From positions 1 to 21,922 of the forward strand of contig CANPNQ010000001.1 in assembly GCA_947575425.1 (NCBI GenBank): DNA of 21,922 nucleotides, read 5' to 3'. Each line of letters begins with the position of its first letter. The first letter of the stretch is position 1. Origin of the DNA: an uncultured Erysipelotrichaceae bacterium (GTDB taxonomy: Bacteria > Bacillota_I > Bacilli_A > Erysipelotrichales > Erysipelotrichaceae). The notes under the pieces were generated by a model. It saw nothing but the letters and a program-made list of their open reading frames with translations. It was not told the DNA's origin and searched no databases. The translations under genes and the position numbers were made by a program. Shown in pieces: positions 7,807-14,012 of the stretch.

Positions 7807-7861
7807 CATATGCATCCTTTTCTTACCATGGATGCTTTGAAAACAGATGATACAACCGATT

Positions 7862-8518
7862 TCAAGATGCGAACGCAGGATTTATAATAGCTATCATAGG
7901 GCGCAACTGGTCCACCACCCTTGTCCCTGTTGCAATCAGCTTATCTTTATGCTCATGCCCATTCGCAATCAAAATGCACGCACCCCCGGCATAGCATGAC
8001 ACTTCATAATCATGCACACTGTCACCGATAAAGGTGACGCTTTTCATATTTGCACGCTGGGATTCCACATAAGACCTCGCCAATTCTGCCTTGGAATTGG
8101 CATGAATATCATCCAGTGCGACAATATCCTTGAAATATCCTTCCAAAGGAAACTGCTTCACTTGGGCATGAAGATAGTTTTTCTTCGATGCAGATAAGAG
8201 AACCTGTACATATCCCTGCTTTTGAAAGGTCTCCAATACGTCAATGGCATCAGGATATAATACTTGAGAAAGCGAGCGCGGCTGATAATACGCCATGTAA
8301 TCCTGAGCCAACTCATCAAAAGAACGCTTGGTAAAATCAAAGCCGACCGCTTCATAGTAACGTATGATGGGAAAGCGGAATACACGCTGATAAGCATCTT
8401 TATCGACCAACAATGGCAACCCTTCTTTTTTTAACAAATAGTTGATGCTTTCCATGCACAATGCGACATCATCAAACAGTGTACCATTCCAATCCCATAT
8501 GATATAATCCTTTTTCAT
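7862..8518 (-). CDS. HAD-superfamily phosphatase (phosphoglycolate phosphatase-like)
   Basis: 218 residues from MKKDYIIWDWNGTLFDD. Motif I is DWNGT, with Asp9 as the nucleophile. The usual second Asp of DxD is Asn11, a variant seen in a known HAD subgroup with DWNGTLLDD. Motif II is LLSAS, the motif III Lys is in NSKAELA, and motif IV is FIGDSVHDYE. A helical cap lies between motifs I and II. It should hydrolyse a small phosphate ester; the substrate is unknown. An ATG three codons upstream (8527) is in frame, but the AGAGG site is 9 bases from the ATG at 8518. It converges with the helicase gene. Confidence 0.88.
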   Translation of the reverse strand: MKKDYIIWDWNGTLFDDVALCMESINYLLKKEGLPLLVDKDAYQRVFRFPIIRYYEAVGFDFTKRSFDELAQDYMAYYQPRSLSQVLYPDAIDVLETFQKQGYVQVLLSASKKNYLHAQVKQFPLEGYFKDIVALDDIHANSKAELARSYVESQRANMKSVTFIGDSVHDYEVSCYAGGACILIANGHEHKDKLIATGTRVVDQLRPMIAIINPAFAS

Positions 8519-8577
8519 GTAAGTCATCCTCTCCTTCGTTTCGTTATGATTACCCTACCATTGTTTTTCTGATTCAG

Positions 8578-8586
8578 ATTATATCA
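8578..8586 (-). promoter_or_regulatory. Extended -10 promoter of the HAD phosphatase gene
   Basis: Minus-strand TGATATAAT within TTGTGATATAAT, about 60 bases upstream of the start codon. There is no clear -35. The same TGATATAAT form occurs at 5300-5308 and 12663-12671. Confidence 0.6.
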
Positions 8587-8655
8587 CAAGAAGCCATCTA
8601 TGCGTTAGCGCATCGCAAGATCTTCCTTCCATCATCCATCCTATTTTATAAACAC

Positions 8656-8690
8656 AAAAGCCTTGCGATTTTCGTACCGCAAAGCTTTTT
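8656..8690. terminator. Probable bidirectional terminator in a gene-poor stretch
   Basis: AAAAGCCTTGCG (8656-8667) pairs with CGCAAAGCTTTT (8678-8689), 12 bp with one mismatch and a 10-base loop. T-rich sequence follows on both strands. It most likely ends the minus-strand transcript of the Cys-rich gene. The stretch 8519-8908 otherwise holds only the phosphatase promoter, a doubtful 37-codon frame and one more short minus-strand open frame (8704 to about 8805, ending HDDCGVRI) with no start signal. Confidence 0.6.
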
Positions 8691-8765
8691 CTATCTTTTG
8701 ATTTTAGATACGCACGCCGCAATCATCATGCGATGCTGTCATCACAGGCAACGACGCAGCTCTTG

Positions 8766-8879
8766 TCAAATGATATGCGCTCCTGTAAGCATCCTGATTT
8801 CGCGCTTATGACAAAAGAAGTTCTTTTTTCCTGTGTAACATGCGTATTCAGAATCATTAGCTACCCTAAAGGACAGCAT
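8766..8879 (-). CDS. Possible 37-residue peptide downstream of the Cys-rich gene
   Basis: The frame runs from ATG at 8879, preceded by GAGG four bases upstream, to TGA. It reads MLSFRVANDSEYACYTGKKN, then FFCHKREIRMLTGAHII. It has two cysteines, is basic, and has no membrane segment. It is followed by the terminator at 8656-8690. I recognise no family. It could be a small gene or a relic. Confidence 0.25.
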   Translation of the reverse strand: MLSFRVANDSEYACYTGKKNFFCHKREIRMLTGAHII

Positions 8880-8908
8880 AATTCCTCATTTCTATGTTCT
8901 GTTTTCCT

Positions 8909-9010
8909 TTATGAAGCGATGGGAAGAAGGAAAAACAGTTCGCGAATCAACATATCGCTTTCATCCGTATTGATCACATCCGTATGCATGGATGTGCAAC
9001 AATGGGCCTC
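8909..9010 (-). pseudogene. In-frame open extension beyond the stop of the Cys-rich gene
   Basis: Straight after the TAA at 9013-9011, the same frame stays open for 33 codons to another TAA. It begins EAHCCTSMHTDVINTDESDM and ends LIRELFFLLPIAS. The Cys/His/acidic start resembles the gene above it, and the end is a hydrophobic tail. No ribosome site fits the internal ATG codons. This may be a tail cut off by a recent nonsense change, or chance. Confidence 0.3.
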
Positions 9011-9466
9011 TTATTCGCAATCCCCGGAAGAATCGTGCTGATCACAATCGGAATAATGTTGCTCACATTCACAGGAATGATTGTGGTTTCTGCGATTGTG
9101 TGAACATCTCCTATCATTCTCACATTCATAATCCCAATCACAATCATACATATCATCAAAATCATAAGGATAGCCGCAGTCCCAGCCATCATTACCATAC
9201 CCGTACGGATCATTGCCATAACAACAATGATTTCTGCGGCAGTTGTTCCGCTTATCCTCACAGGAACAGCCTCTTGGCGCACATGGTCTCGGTGTACAGG
9301 GGCGGCACTGACATGATCTTGGTGCACACGGTCTTGGACAATGCGTGTCCACTACGCTGCATCGATCTCTGCCGCACTCACTGTTTGCGTTGACGCGGAT
9401 TCGCTCTCCTGCATAACAGGAATTACGCTGTTGGAAAGAACAACCGCATCGTTTTGCGTTTTGCAT
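9011..9466 (-). CDS. Cysteine-rich protein, possibly a spore-coat-like structural protein
   Basis: 151 residues with 24 Cys (about 16%), many Arg/Asn/His/Asp and few hydrophobics. There is no signal peptide or membrane segment. The middle carries a Pro-Arg-Cys repeat: PRPCAPRSCQC, then PRPCAPRGCSC. The second half is Tyr/Asp/Gly rich (YGNDPYGYGNDGWDCGYPYD), then His/Cys rich. Such composition suits a disulfide- or metal-crosslinked coat protein, but no domain is recognised and the coat role is inference. The start at 9466 is set by AAGGAGGAATCTATT before the ATG; an in-frame ATG at 9499 lacks a site. A CATACGATA box about 30 bases upstream vaguely recalls late sporulation promoters, without a matching -35. 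Confidence 0.75.
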   Translation of the reverse strand: MQNAKRCGCSFQQRNSCYAGERIRVNANSECGRDRCSVVDTHCPRPCAPRSCQCRPCTPRPCAPRGCSCEDKRNNCRRNHCCYGNDPYGYGNDGWDCGYPYDFDDMYDCDWDYECENDRRCSHNRRNHNHSCECEQHYSDCDQHDSSGDCE

Positions 9467-9551
9467 AATAGATTCCTCCTTTTTCAGAGATGGTGTCATC
9501 TCAATGTATCGTATGCGGTTTCTTTCCTTTCTCCTAGGCTAAACCATGAAG

Positions 9552-10451
9552 TTATAGGCATTTTCTTCTTTCCCACAAAAAAACAGTCGCTTGACAATCG
9601 TTTGAGCGACTGATGTAACCGCCACTTTCCAGCATAGCACGAAAACTATCCATACCTGTATAGGCATGGATGGAAAAGCGCGGCAATTGATAAGGATCAT
9701 CATATCGGGTTGCCTTGCGATTCTCATGATAACCAAATGCCAGTTTTACATGATTTTCCTTCAATACGGAAATCATTTCATCATTATAATATCCATAAGG
9801 GTAAGCCACATAGGAACAATCACTGACCCCCTTTTGCCGATCAAAATCCGCTTGAAGCTGGGCATGATCTGCCAGATCAATCGCATATTGTCCGTTTTTC
9901 TTATCATGTAAGCGATAGGTGTGAGAATAGTAGCGCATAATCCTTTGATCCTCCATATCCGCCTTATTCAGAAATTGTAATTGCGAACCATCCCAAGTAT
10001 GCTCCTCCTCCAGCATGGAACCGATCACAAAGGTAGAGCCGCAATACCCGTATTTCTCTAAGATTGGCGCAATCAGCGCTGCGGATGCATAATACCCGTC
10101 ATCGAAGGTCAATACGACTACTTTATCGGGTTTTTCTCTTTCCCCCATCCACCACTCATACAGCTCCTCCAAACTCCAGCACACATAGCCTTCCTCATAT
10201 AAATAACGGATCTTTTCTTCAAATGCGGATGCACTGTCCACCCACATATTGTAACGATCATACGTCTGCTTTTCCTCATCTCTCACCACATTGTGAAAGC
10301 CCAGTATCGCAATCCCTTCCTCTCCTCTATTTTCATCCCCCATATGCACAAGCAAAAAAAGCGCATAGATCAAAAGGCATCCCAATATCACCAATCCCCT
10401 GTGATCCCATCTATTCCGCTTTCCTTGCTTCATGGCATCCTCTATGCGCAT
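9552..10451 (-). CDS. Membrane-anchored polysaccharide deacetylase (NodB domain)
   Basis: 299 residues. A basic N-terminus precedes one membrane segment (about 19-36, LVILGCLLIYALFLLV), so the catalytic domain is outside the cell. NodB motifs: TFDDG (115-119), SHTYRLH (176-182), AYPYG (216-220) and LPRFSIH (256-262). It probably removes acetyl groups from a cell-wall or surface glycan. The ATG at 10451 has GAGGA at 7 bases; a second in-frame ATG (10433) has AGAGGA. The intrinsic terminator at 9577-9612 lies inside the frame. The last nine codons and the stop (9554-9552) come after its T-run, so a terminated mRNA would have no stop. The final residues (about 281-299) do not look like the family. 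Confidence 0.88.
   Translation of the reverse strand: MRIEDAMKQGKRNRWDHRGLVILGCLLIYALFLLVHMGDENRGEEGIAILGFHNVVRDEEKQTYDRYNMWVDSASAFEEKIRYLYEEGYVCWSLEELYEWWMGEREKPDKVVVLTFDDGYYASAALIAPILEKYGYCGSTFVIGSMLEEEHTWDGSQLQFLNKADMEDQRIMRYYSHTYRLHDKKNGQYAIDLADHAQLQADFDRQKGVSDCSYVAYPYGYYNDEMISVLKENHVKLAFGYHENRKATRYDDPYQLPRFSIHAYTGMDSFRAMLESGGYISRSNDCQATVFLWERRKCL
9577..9612 (-). terminator. Intrinsic terminator inside the 3' end of the deacetylase frame
   Basis: On the minus strand CAGTCGCT (9612-9605) pairs with AGCGACTG (9591-9584), a perfect 8-bp stem with a 13-base loop, followed by seven T (9583-9577). It would end the 10670-9552 transcript. Confidence 0.8.
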
Positions 10452-10484
10452 CCATCATTCCTCACTCTCGCACAAGCTCCTTAT

Positions 10485-10670
10485 TCACTCGCTGTTTCTC
10501 TGATTCCTTTTCCCCTGCGCTATACTTAATTGCGAAAAAATCACGCTAAGCAAGCTCGGTATCAGTGCATATCCAACATTTACTTCCCCCTGATGGATCA
10601 GCACATATCCTCCCCCAATCAAAGTTAAAATTGTAAACACAAATGTGCATAATCGCCAAATTTTTTTCAT
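10485..10670 (-). CDS. Small membrane protein with two predicted segments
   Basis: 61 residues starting MKKIWRLCT. Two hydrophobic stretches (about 6-25, TFVFTILTLIGGGYVLI, and about 33-50, YALIPSLLSVIFSQLSIA) flank a short polar loop (HQGEVNVG), and the tail is basic (QGKRNQRNSE). No family is recognised. The frame is open up to 10748, but only the ATG at 10670 has an upstream purine motif (AGTAGG, 7 bases). The stop is 33 bases before the deacetylase start, so the two are probably co-transcribed. Confidence 0.6.
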   Translation of the reverse strand: MKKIWRLCTFVFTILTLIGGGYVLIHQGEVNVGYALIPSLLSVIFSQLSIAQGKRNQRNSE

Positions 10671-10757
10671 ATTCATGCCTACTTCCATATCACAACATGC
10701 AGTTGCGATGTGTACCATACTTCCCCAATCCCTGCAAGTGATTCTCATCTATATCAT

Positions 10758-11103
10758 TTACTTCCCTTTTTTATAAATACTGCCACAGGATTTACAAGTG
10801 ATTTTCATTTCATAGCTTGACACTTTTTTATCTAATATGGTAATAAGCGGTTCCTTATCTTTTGAGCAACAATATCTGTTTTTTATAACAGCCAATTCAT
10901 CATCACAGTTTTGCCCCGTCTTACTATCTTCAAAATCCAGCAACACACTGCCACCACTCCCGCACTGACATTGATAGGTTAACTCCAAACGATCATAAGT
11001 CGCATAACATATTTTCACCGCACTTATCGCAATACATCCATCCCCCATAGTTCGCTGCTAATCTTGTATTTACCAATTCTTTCCTCTTTACTGCTCTTAC
11101 CAT
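10758..11103 (-). pseudogene. Zinc-ribbon-like small protein gene, disrupted by a frameshift
   Basis: Two overlapping frames make one plausible protein of about 115 residues. The first starts at ATG 11103 with an ideal AAAGGAGA site 7 bases upstream. It reads MVRAVKRKELVNTRLAANYG, then GWMYCDKCGEN, and stops at 10995-10993. The second frame is open across 11048-10758 and reads KICYATYDRLELTYQCQCGS, then further pairs (RYCC, ITCKSCGSIYKKGK). Removing one base near the AAAA run at 11012-11015 joins MYCDKCGE to ICYATYDR and lines up repeated Cys pairs (C-x2-C, C-x-C, CC, C-x2-C). It could bind zinc; the function is unknown. It lies 23 bases after the CPBP gene, probably in the same operon. Confidence 0.7.
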
Positions 11104-11126
11104 TGCTTTGTCTCCTTTCGTATATT

Positions 11127-11891
11127 TTAACCTTCTCTTTTCATAATGGATAAACTATAAATTCCTAACAGGATATACATCGGTAGAATGATGAATAAAC
11201 TGATGCTGGAATACCCTTGTATTGTCGTAAAACAATAAGGCAGTGCGCATACATCTATGATAAAGTGAAGAATGATCGGCAACCATAAGTTATCCGTTTT
11301 CTTATAGATTACCCCAAAGTATATTCCCATCGCAATCGTCCATATGACTTTTGTAAGTATGACAAAGAGCGATTGTCCTAACACACCAAAAACATGTCCC
11401 AATCCAAATATCACAGAGGAAGCAATGATTGCGATCATTGTATGATTCTTGTTTTTCGCAAATAACGATTCAATCAGATGGAGCAATAAGCCTCTAACAT
11501 AAAGCTCTTCCACAAAAGCAACTCCTATATAATAAATGATTCCCTCTATCCATACCTTCCAAATCGTCGGATGAGCATCCAATGGCTGTAATCCGATATA
11601 AAAGGCAATGCCAGATACGATCGCAACTACAATTCCGGCAATTCCATATTTTTTTAACCCCTCCATCAATCCATGGGCATGCAATCCTAACTTCCAACGA
11701 GGACAAAGATAATGTAAAGCAAAAAATGCGATCACACCAATTAAAATAAAATTTAACATTAAAGTCCAATAAAATGGTGTGATATCCAAAACTTCAATAT
11801 GGATAAACAATGAGCTGGGGAAACCCGTCATTTCCATCCATGCGAATAAAACACTTAATATTCCGATGATCATGAATTCTCGCTTTTTCAT
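11127..11891 (-). CDS. CPBP-family intramembrane metalloprotease
   Basis: 254 residues with about seven or eight hydrophobic segments. The CPBP (Abi/CAAX-protease-like) motifs are present: EELYVRG (the EExxxR motif), FGLGH (FxxxH) and LPIILHFIID with the later His. In this family the Glu and His residues form the metal site in the membrane. Members process prenylated or secreted peptides or give bacteriocin self-immunity; no bacteriocin gene is visible here. AAGGGGAA lies about 9 bases before the ATG and overlaps the end of a fragment at 11895. Base composition is AT-rich compared with the flanks, and the neighbours are a DUF3788 gene and a broken zinc-ribbon gene. Confidence 0.88.
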   Translation of the reverse strand: MKKREFMIIGILSVLFAWMEMTGFPSSLFIHIEVLDITPFYWTLMLNFILIGVIAFFALHYLCPRWKLGLHAHGLMEGLKKYGIAGIVVAIVSGIAFYIGLQPLDAHPTIWKVWIEGIIYYIGVAFVEELYVRGLLLHLIESLFAKNKNHTMIAIIASSVIFGLGHVFGVLGQSLFVILTKVIWTIAMGIYFGVIYKKTDNLWLPIILHFIIDVCALPYCFTTIQGYSSISLFIILPMYILLGIYSLSIMKREG

Positions 11892-11894
11892 ATG

Positions 11895-12059
11895 CTATTT
11901 CCCCTTCCAATCGGTATTAGTTCCTAACACTTTCATACTTCTAAATTCTTTTTCATATTGATTGTGACCTTTTATGCTCTTTTTATATTTCCAGCATTTT
12001 ATGGCTTGCTCTAAATCTTTATTATCTGCAAAGAAATTACTTTCTGTTAGGTTTTCTTT
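11895..12059 (-). pseudogene. Possible 5'-truncated gene fragment between DUF3788 and CPBP genes
   Basis: A 54-codon frame without a usable start, beginning KENLTESNFFADNKDLEQ and ending MKVLGTNTDWKGK at TAG 11895-11897. It overlaps the last bases of the DUF3788 gene in another frame, and its end overlaps the CPBP ribosome site. Composition is protein-like and Lys-rich. I recognise no family. It may be the tail of a lost gene or a chance frame in AT-rich DNA. Confidence 0.25.
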
Positions 12060-12444
12060 TTATCCGTAGTAATTTCTTCAAATCGTTTATGATTGCATGG
12101 TTCGTTATCGTAAACATGACCCATTTTCCATCTTGGAATGTTTCGGCATTATCATATATTTCCAATACACTAGGGGAAAGTTCATTTCTGATTGCTTCCA
12201 CCTTAGCTCTTTCCTCTTTACCGAAAATAATCATAAATCCCAATGTATGATCCTTAAAATAAAATGCACATAACGTTTTTCCGCCTTTTCTAAACTTATA
12301 TTCATACATCCATTTTTTGCCGCCATGATTCCATATTTGCTCCATATCATATACCTTTGATATTTCATTCACAAGATCATAAAAAATAGTAGTCTTATCA
12401 ACGCCAATGAGTTGTTCCAGTTCCTCTTTCTTTACGTTTTCCAT
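12037..12444 (-). CDS. DUF3788-family protein
   Basis: 135 residues from MENVKKEELEQLIGVD. Typical DUF3788 features are visible: WMYEYKFRKGGKTLCAFYFK, FMIIFGKEERAKVE, the segment DGKWVMFTI and the terminal block DLKKLLRIKRKPNRK. Length and C-terminus suit the family. The function is unknown; it is a small soluble protein without signal or membrane segment. AAGGGAGAG lies 6 bases before the ATG at 12444. The frame is open to 12540, but that extension lacks a ribosome site. It leads an AT-rich gene group. Confidence 0.75.
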   Translation of the reverse strand: MENVKKEELEQLIGVDKTTIFYDLVNEISKVYDMEQIWNHGGKKWMYEYKFRKGGKTLCAFYFKDHTLGFMIIFGKEERAKVEAIRNELSPSVLEIYDNAETFQDGKWVMFTITNHAIINDLKKLLRIKRKPNRK

Positions 12445-12458
12445 AGAAATCTCTCCCT

Positions 12459-12611
12459 TCAAAATGATATACCTATTTTTCTTTTTGATGGCATTCTGGA
12501 TGCTCGCAAGTATCTTTCCATCTTTGTATGGACATACCATAGCTTTCGCATATGATGTTCTATTTCTTCTTCCTCCTCTTTGAAAGCAAAGATTCTCAGC
12601 GTTCCTTCCAT
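12459..12611 (-). CDS. Possible 50-residue leader ORF before the DUF3788 gene
   Basis: ATG at 12611 with AGGA six bases upstream, open to TGA at 12461-12459. It reads MEGTLRIFAFKEEEEEIEHH, then MRKLWYVHTKMERYLRASRM and a basic end. It lies between a good extended -10 (12663-12671) and the DUF3788 start 14 bases downstream. All three minus frames are open in parts here, and another frame contains a Cys/His patch (DTCEHPECHQKEK). The coding frame is therefore uncertain and the region may be a relic. Confidence 0.3.
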   Translation of the reverse strand: MEGTLRIFAFKEEEEEIEHHMRKLWYVHTKMERYLRASRMPSKRKIGISF

Positions 12612-12662
12612 ATAAATCCTATATTCGCATCTGCGTTCGCACTGTCTTTCAACGCTGCATCC

Positions 12663-12671
12663 ATTATATCA
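12663..12671 (-). promoter_or_regulatory. Extended -10 promoter of the DUF3788/CPBP gene group
   Basis: Minus-strand TGATATAAT inside GAGTTTGATATAATGG, with no clear -35. It is the only good promoter upstream of 12611, so it probably drives the AT-rich group down to the deacetylase terminator. Confidence 0.55.
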
Positions 12672-12729
12672 AACTCAATGTCTTACATCCATATCTTTTC
12701 CATTTTTTTATTTAGATGCGCGTTTGCAC

Positions 12730-12768
12730 AAAAAAAGTCGTTTCACTCCCATAGAGAATCAAACGACT
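12730..12768 (-). terminator. Intrinsic terminator of the rubredoxin-rubrerythrin operon
   Basis: On the minus strand AGTCGTTT (12768-12761) pairs with AAACGACT (12743-12736) around a 17-base loop, then seven T (12736-12730, partly shared with the stem). It begins 30 bases after the rubrerythrin stop. Confidence 0.8.
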
Positions 12769-12797
12769 GTGCGATCATCATTTGGTAAATATGAGGC

Positions 12798-13334
12798 TTA
12801 GTAATTCTCCTCATGAAGTGCGAAATAGGACTGAGCATGATCGCATACCGGGCATACTTCAGGTGCGCTCTTGCCCTTATGCAAATGACCGCAGTTCAGG
12901 CACTCCCAAACGATCTCTTCGTCCTTTTCAAATACCGAACCGTCCTCAATATTTGATAATAAAGCCGCATAGCGTTTCTCATGCATAGCTTCGATTGCCG
13001 CAACGCCTTCCATGGTCTTCGCAATATCATCAAAGCCTTCCTCGCGTGCTTCCTTTGCCATACGTGCATACATATCAGTCCACTCGAAGTTCTCTCCGGC
13101 AGCTGCATCCTTTAAATTCTGGGCGGTTGTCGGTACACCATCATTTAATAACTTAAACCACAACTTCGCATGTTCTTTTTCATTGTCGGCTGTCTGCTCG
13201 AAGATCTTAGCGATCTGCACATAGCCTTCCTTTTTTGCCTTGGAAGCATAGAACGTATACTTGTTTCTTGCTTGGGATTCTCCCGCAAATGCCTCCATCA
13301 AATTTTGTTCCGTCTTTGTTCCTTTTAAATTCAT
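12798..13334 (-). CDS. rbr: Rubrerythrin
   Basis: 178 residues. The N-terminal ferritin-like four-helix domain (about 1-140) carries the diiron ligand motifs (EAFAGESQARNKY, DNEKEHAKLW, EAMHEKRYAAL). The C-terminal rubredoxin-like domain has two Cys pairs (WECLNCGH and CPVCDH). Rubrerythrin reduces hydrogen peroxide in the cytoplasm of anaerobes, taking electrons through rubredoxin. TTAGGAGGACAAGAG gives a strong ribosome site. It lies 12 bases after the rubredoxin-like gene, a likely electron donor in the same operon. No PerR box was recognised upstream. Confidence 0.96.
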   Translation of the reverse strand: MNLKGTKTEQNLMEAFAGESQARNKYTFYASKAKKEGYVQIAKIFEQTADNEKEHAKLWFKLLNDGVPTTAQNLKDAAAGENFEWTDMYARMAKEAREEGFDDIAKTMEGVAAIEAMHEKRYAALLSNIEDGSVFEKDEEIVWECLNCGHLHKGKSAPEVCPVCDHAQSYFALHEENY

Positions 13335-13346
13335 TCTCTTGTCCTC

Positions 13347-13679
13347 CTAATATTTTCCTTTTGCAATATGACCGGCCAATTCCGCCTTAGCCATCTGTTT
13401 GATTTCCCATGCATGTGCCTTAGCTGCCTCAAACACATGGACACATCCCGGATCCAGATTATCCTCGATTCCGGCTTTTGCGACAGCATCCATTTTCATA
13501 GCTAAATGGATCAGCTGAACATGCAAATCATTTGTTTTGTCACTGCGATAGATCTTCGCCGCATCCTCTTCGCTGACTTGAGTGAACTTTTCCTTGTTTA
13601 CACCGCACTTCGGGCATGTTTCGGGTGCGCTGTCACCTTCCGCGATATAACCGCAGACCTGACATTTCCATAATTTCAT
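13347..13679 (-). CDS. Rubredoxin-like protein with C-terminal helical domain
   Basis: 110 residues. Residues 1-30 form a short rubredoxin-like knuckle pair (KCQVCGYIAEGDSAPETCPKCG) close to the rubrerythrin C-terminal type. The rest (about 40-105) is predicted helical, with VQLIHLAMKMDAVAKAGIED, CVHVFEAAKAHAWEIKQMAK and several His/Glu that might bind metal. It probably passes electrons to the adjacent rubrerythrin. GGAGGAAACCGAAA precedes the ATG. A plausible -10 (TACAAT, 13717-13712) lies upstream with a poor -35. Confidence 0.85.
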   Translation of the reverse strand: MKLWKCQVCGYIAEGDSAPETCPKCGVNKEKFTQVSEEDAAKIYRSDKTNDLHVQLIHLAMKMDAVAKAGIEDNLDPGCVHVFEAAKAHAWEIKQMAKAELAGHIAKGKY

Positions 13680-14012
13680 TTTCGGTTTCCTCCATTCTTT
13701 TACCTATTCATATTGTACCGCGAATCGTATAGAAATGCACGTATTTTTCTCATAATTTTCCAATCATCCTCCATCCCCTTCCCTACGCCCTTGGTTTTTG
13801 ATCCCCATCGTCAAACGCAGCCTGATCTGTTTTATGATACAACCAGCGTTTGAAGATTCCCTCTATTTCTTATTTTACCCGATAAAATCCATTTCTATTC
13901 CTAAAATTCGCACTATAAAATCATTTTTTATCATGAAATTTCATTTTCATTCGCCAAACTATATACTTTTTTTGTAAAATAAAGTAGAATATTAAAAATC
14001 GGAGGTAGTATT
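13680..14012. other. Divergent intergenic region before the glutamine synthetase gene
   Basis: No gene is seen. It holds the rubredoxin-side -10 (13712-13717), an inverted repeat TCAAACGC (13811-13818) / GCGTTTGA (13846-13853) with a 27-base gap, and a perfect 12-bp palindrome ATGAAATTTCAT (13933-13944). Possible -10 elements for the glutamine synthetase are TATACT (13962-13967) and TAGAAT (13985-13990). No known riboswitch or T-box pattern was recognised. Confidence 0.5.

Noticed and set aside
7812..7835. Hairpin GCATCC/GGATGC between the helicase and HAD genes
   Set aside because: Only 6 bp and no T-run on either strand; too weak to call a terminator.
9011..9013. Programmed recoding (selenocysteine or readthrough) at the Cys-rich stop
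   Set aside because: The stop is TAA, not TGA, and no recoding structure is evident; kept only as an open question in the findings.
8733..9041. 102-codon plus-strand frame
   Set aside because: No ribosome site, odd composition, and antisense to the end of the Cys-rich gene.
8992..9393. 133-codon His/Asn-rich plus-strand frame
   Set aside because: Its unusual composition is the mirror of the Cys/Asp-rich gene on the minus strand.
13680..14012. Riboswitch or T-box before glnN
   Set aside because: No recognisable T-box, specifier or known riboswitch core; only simple inverted repeats.
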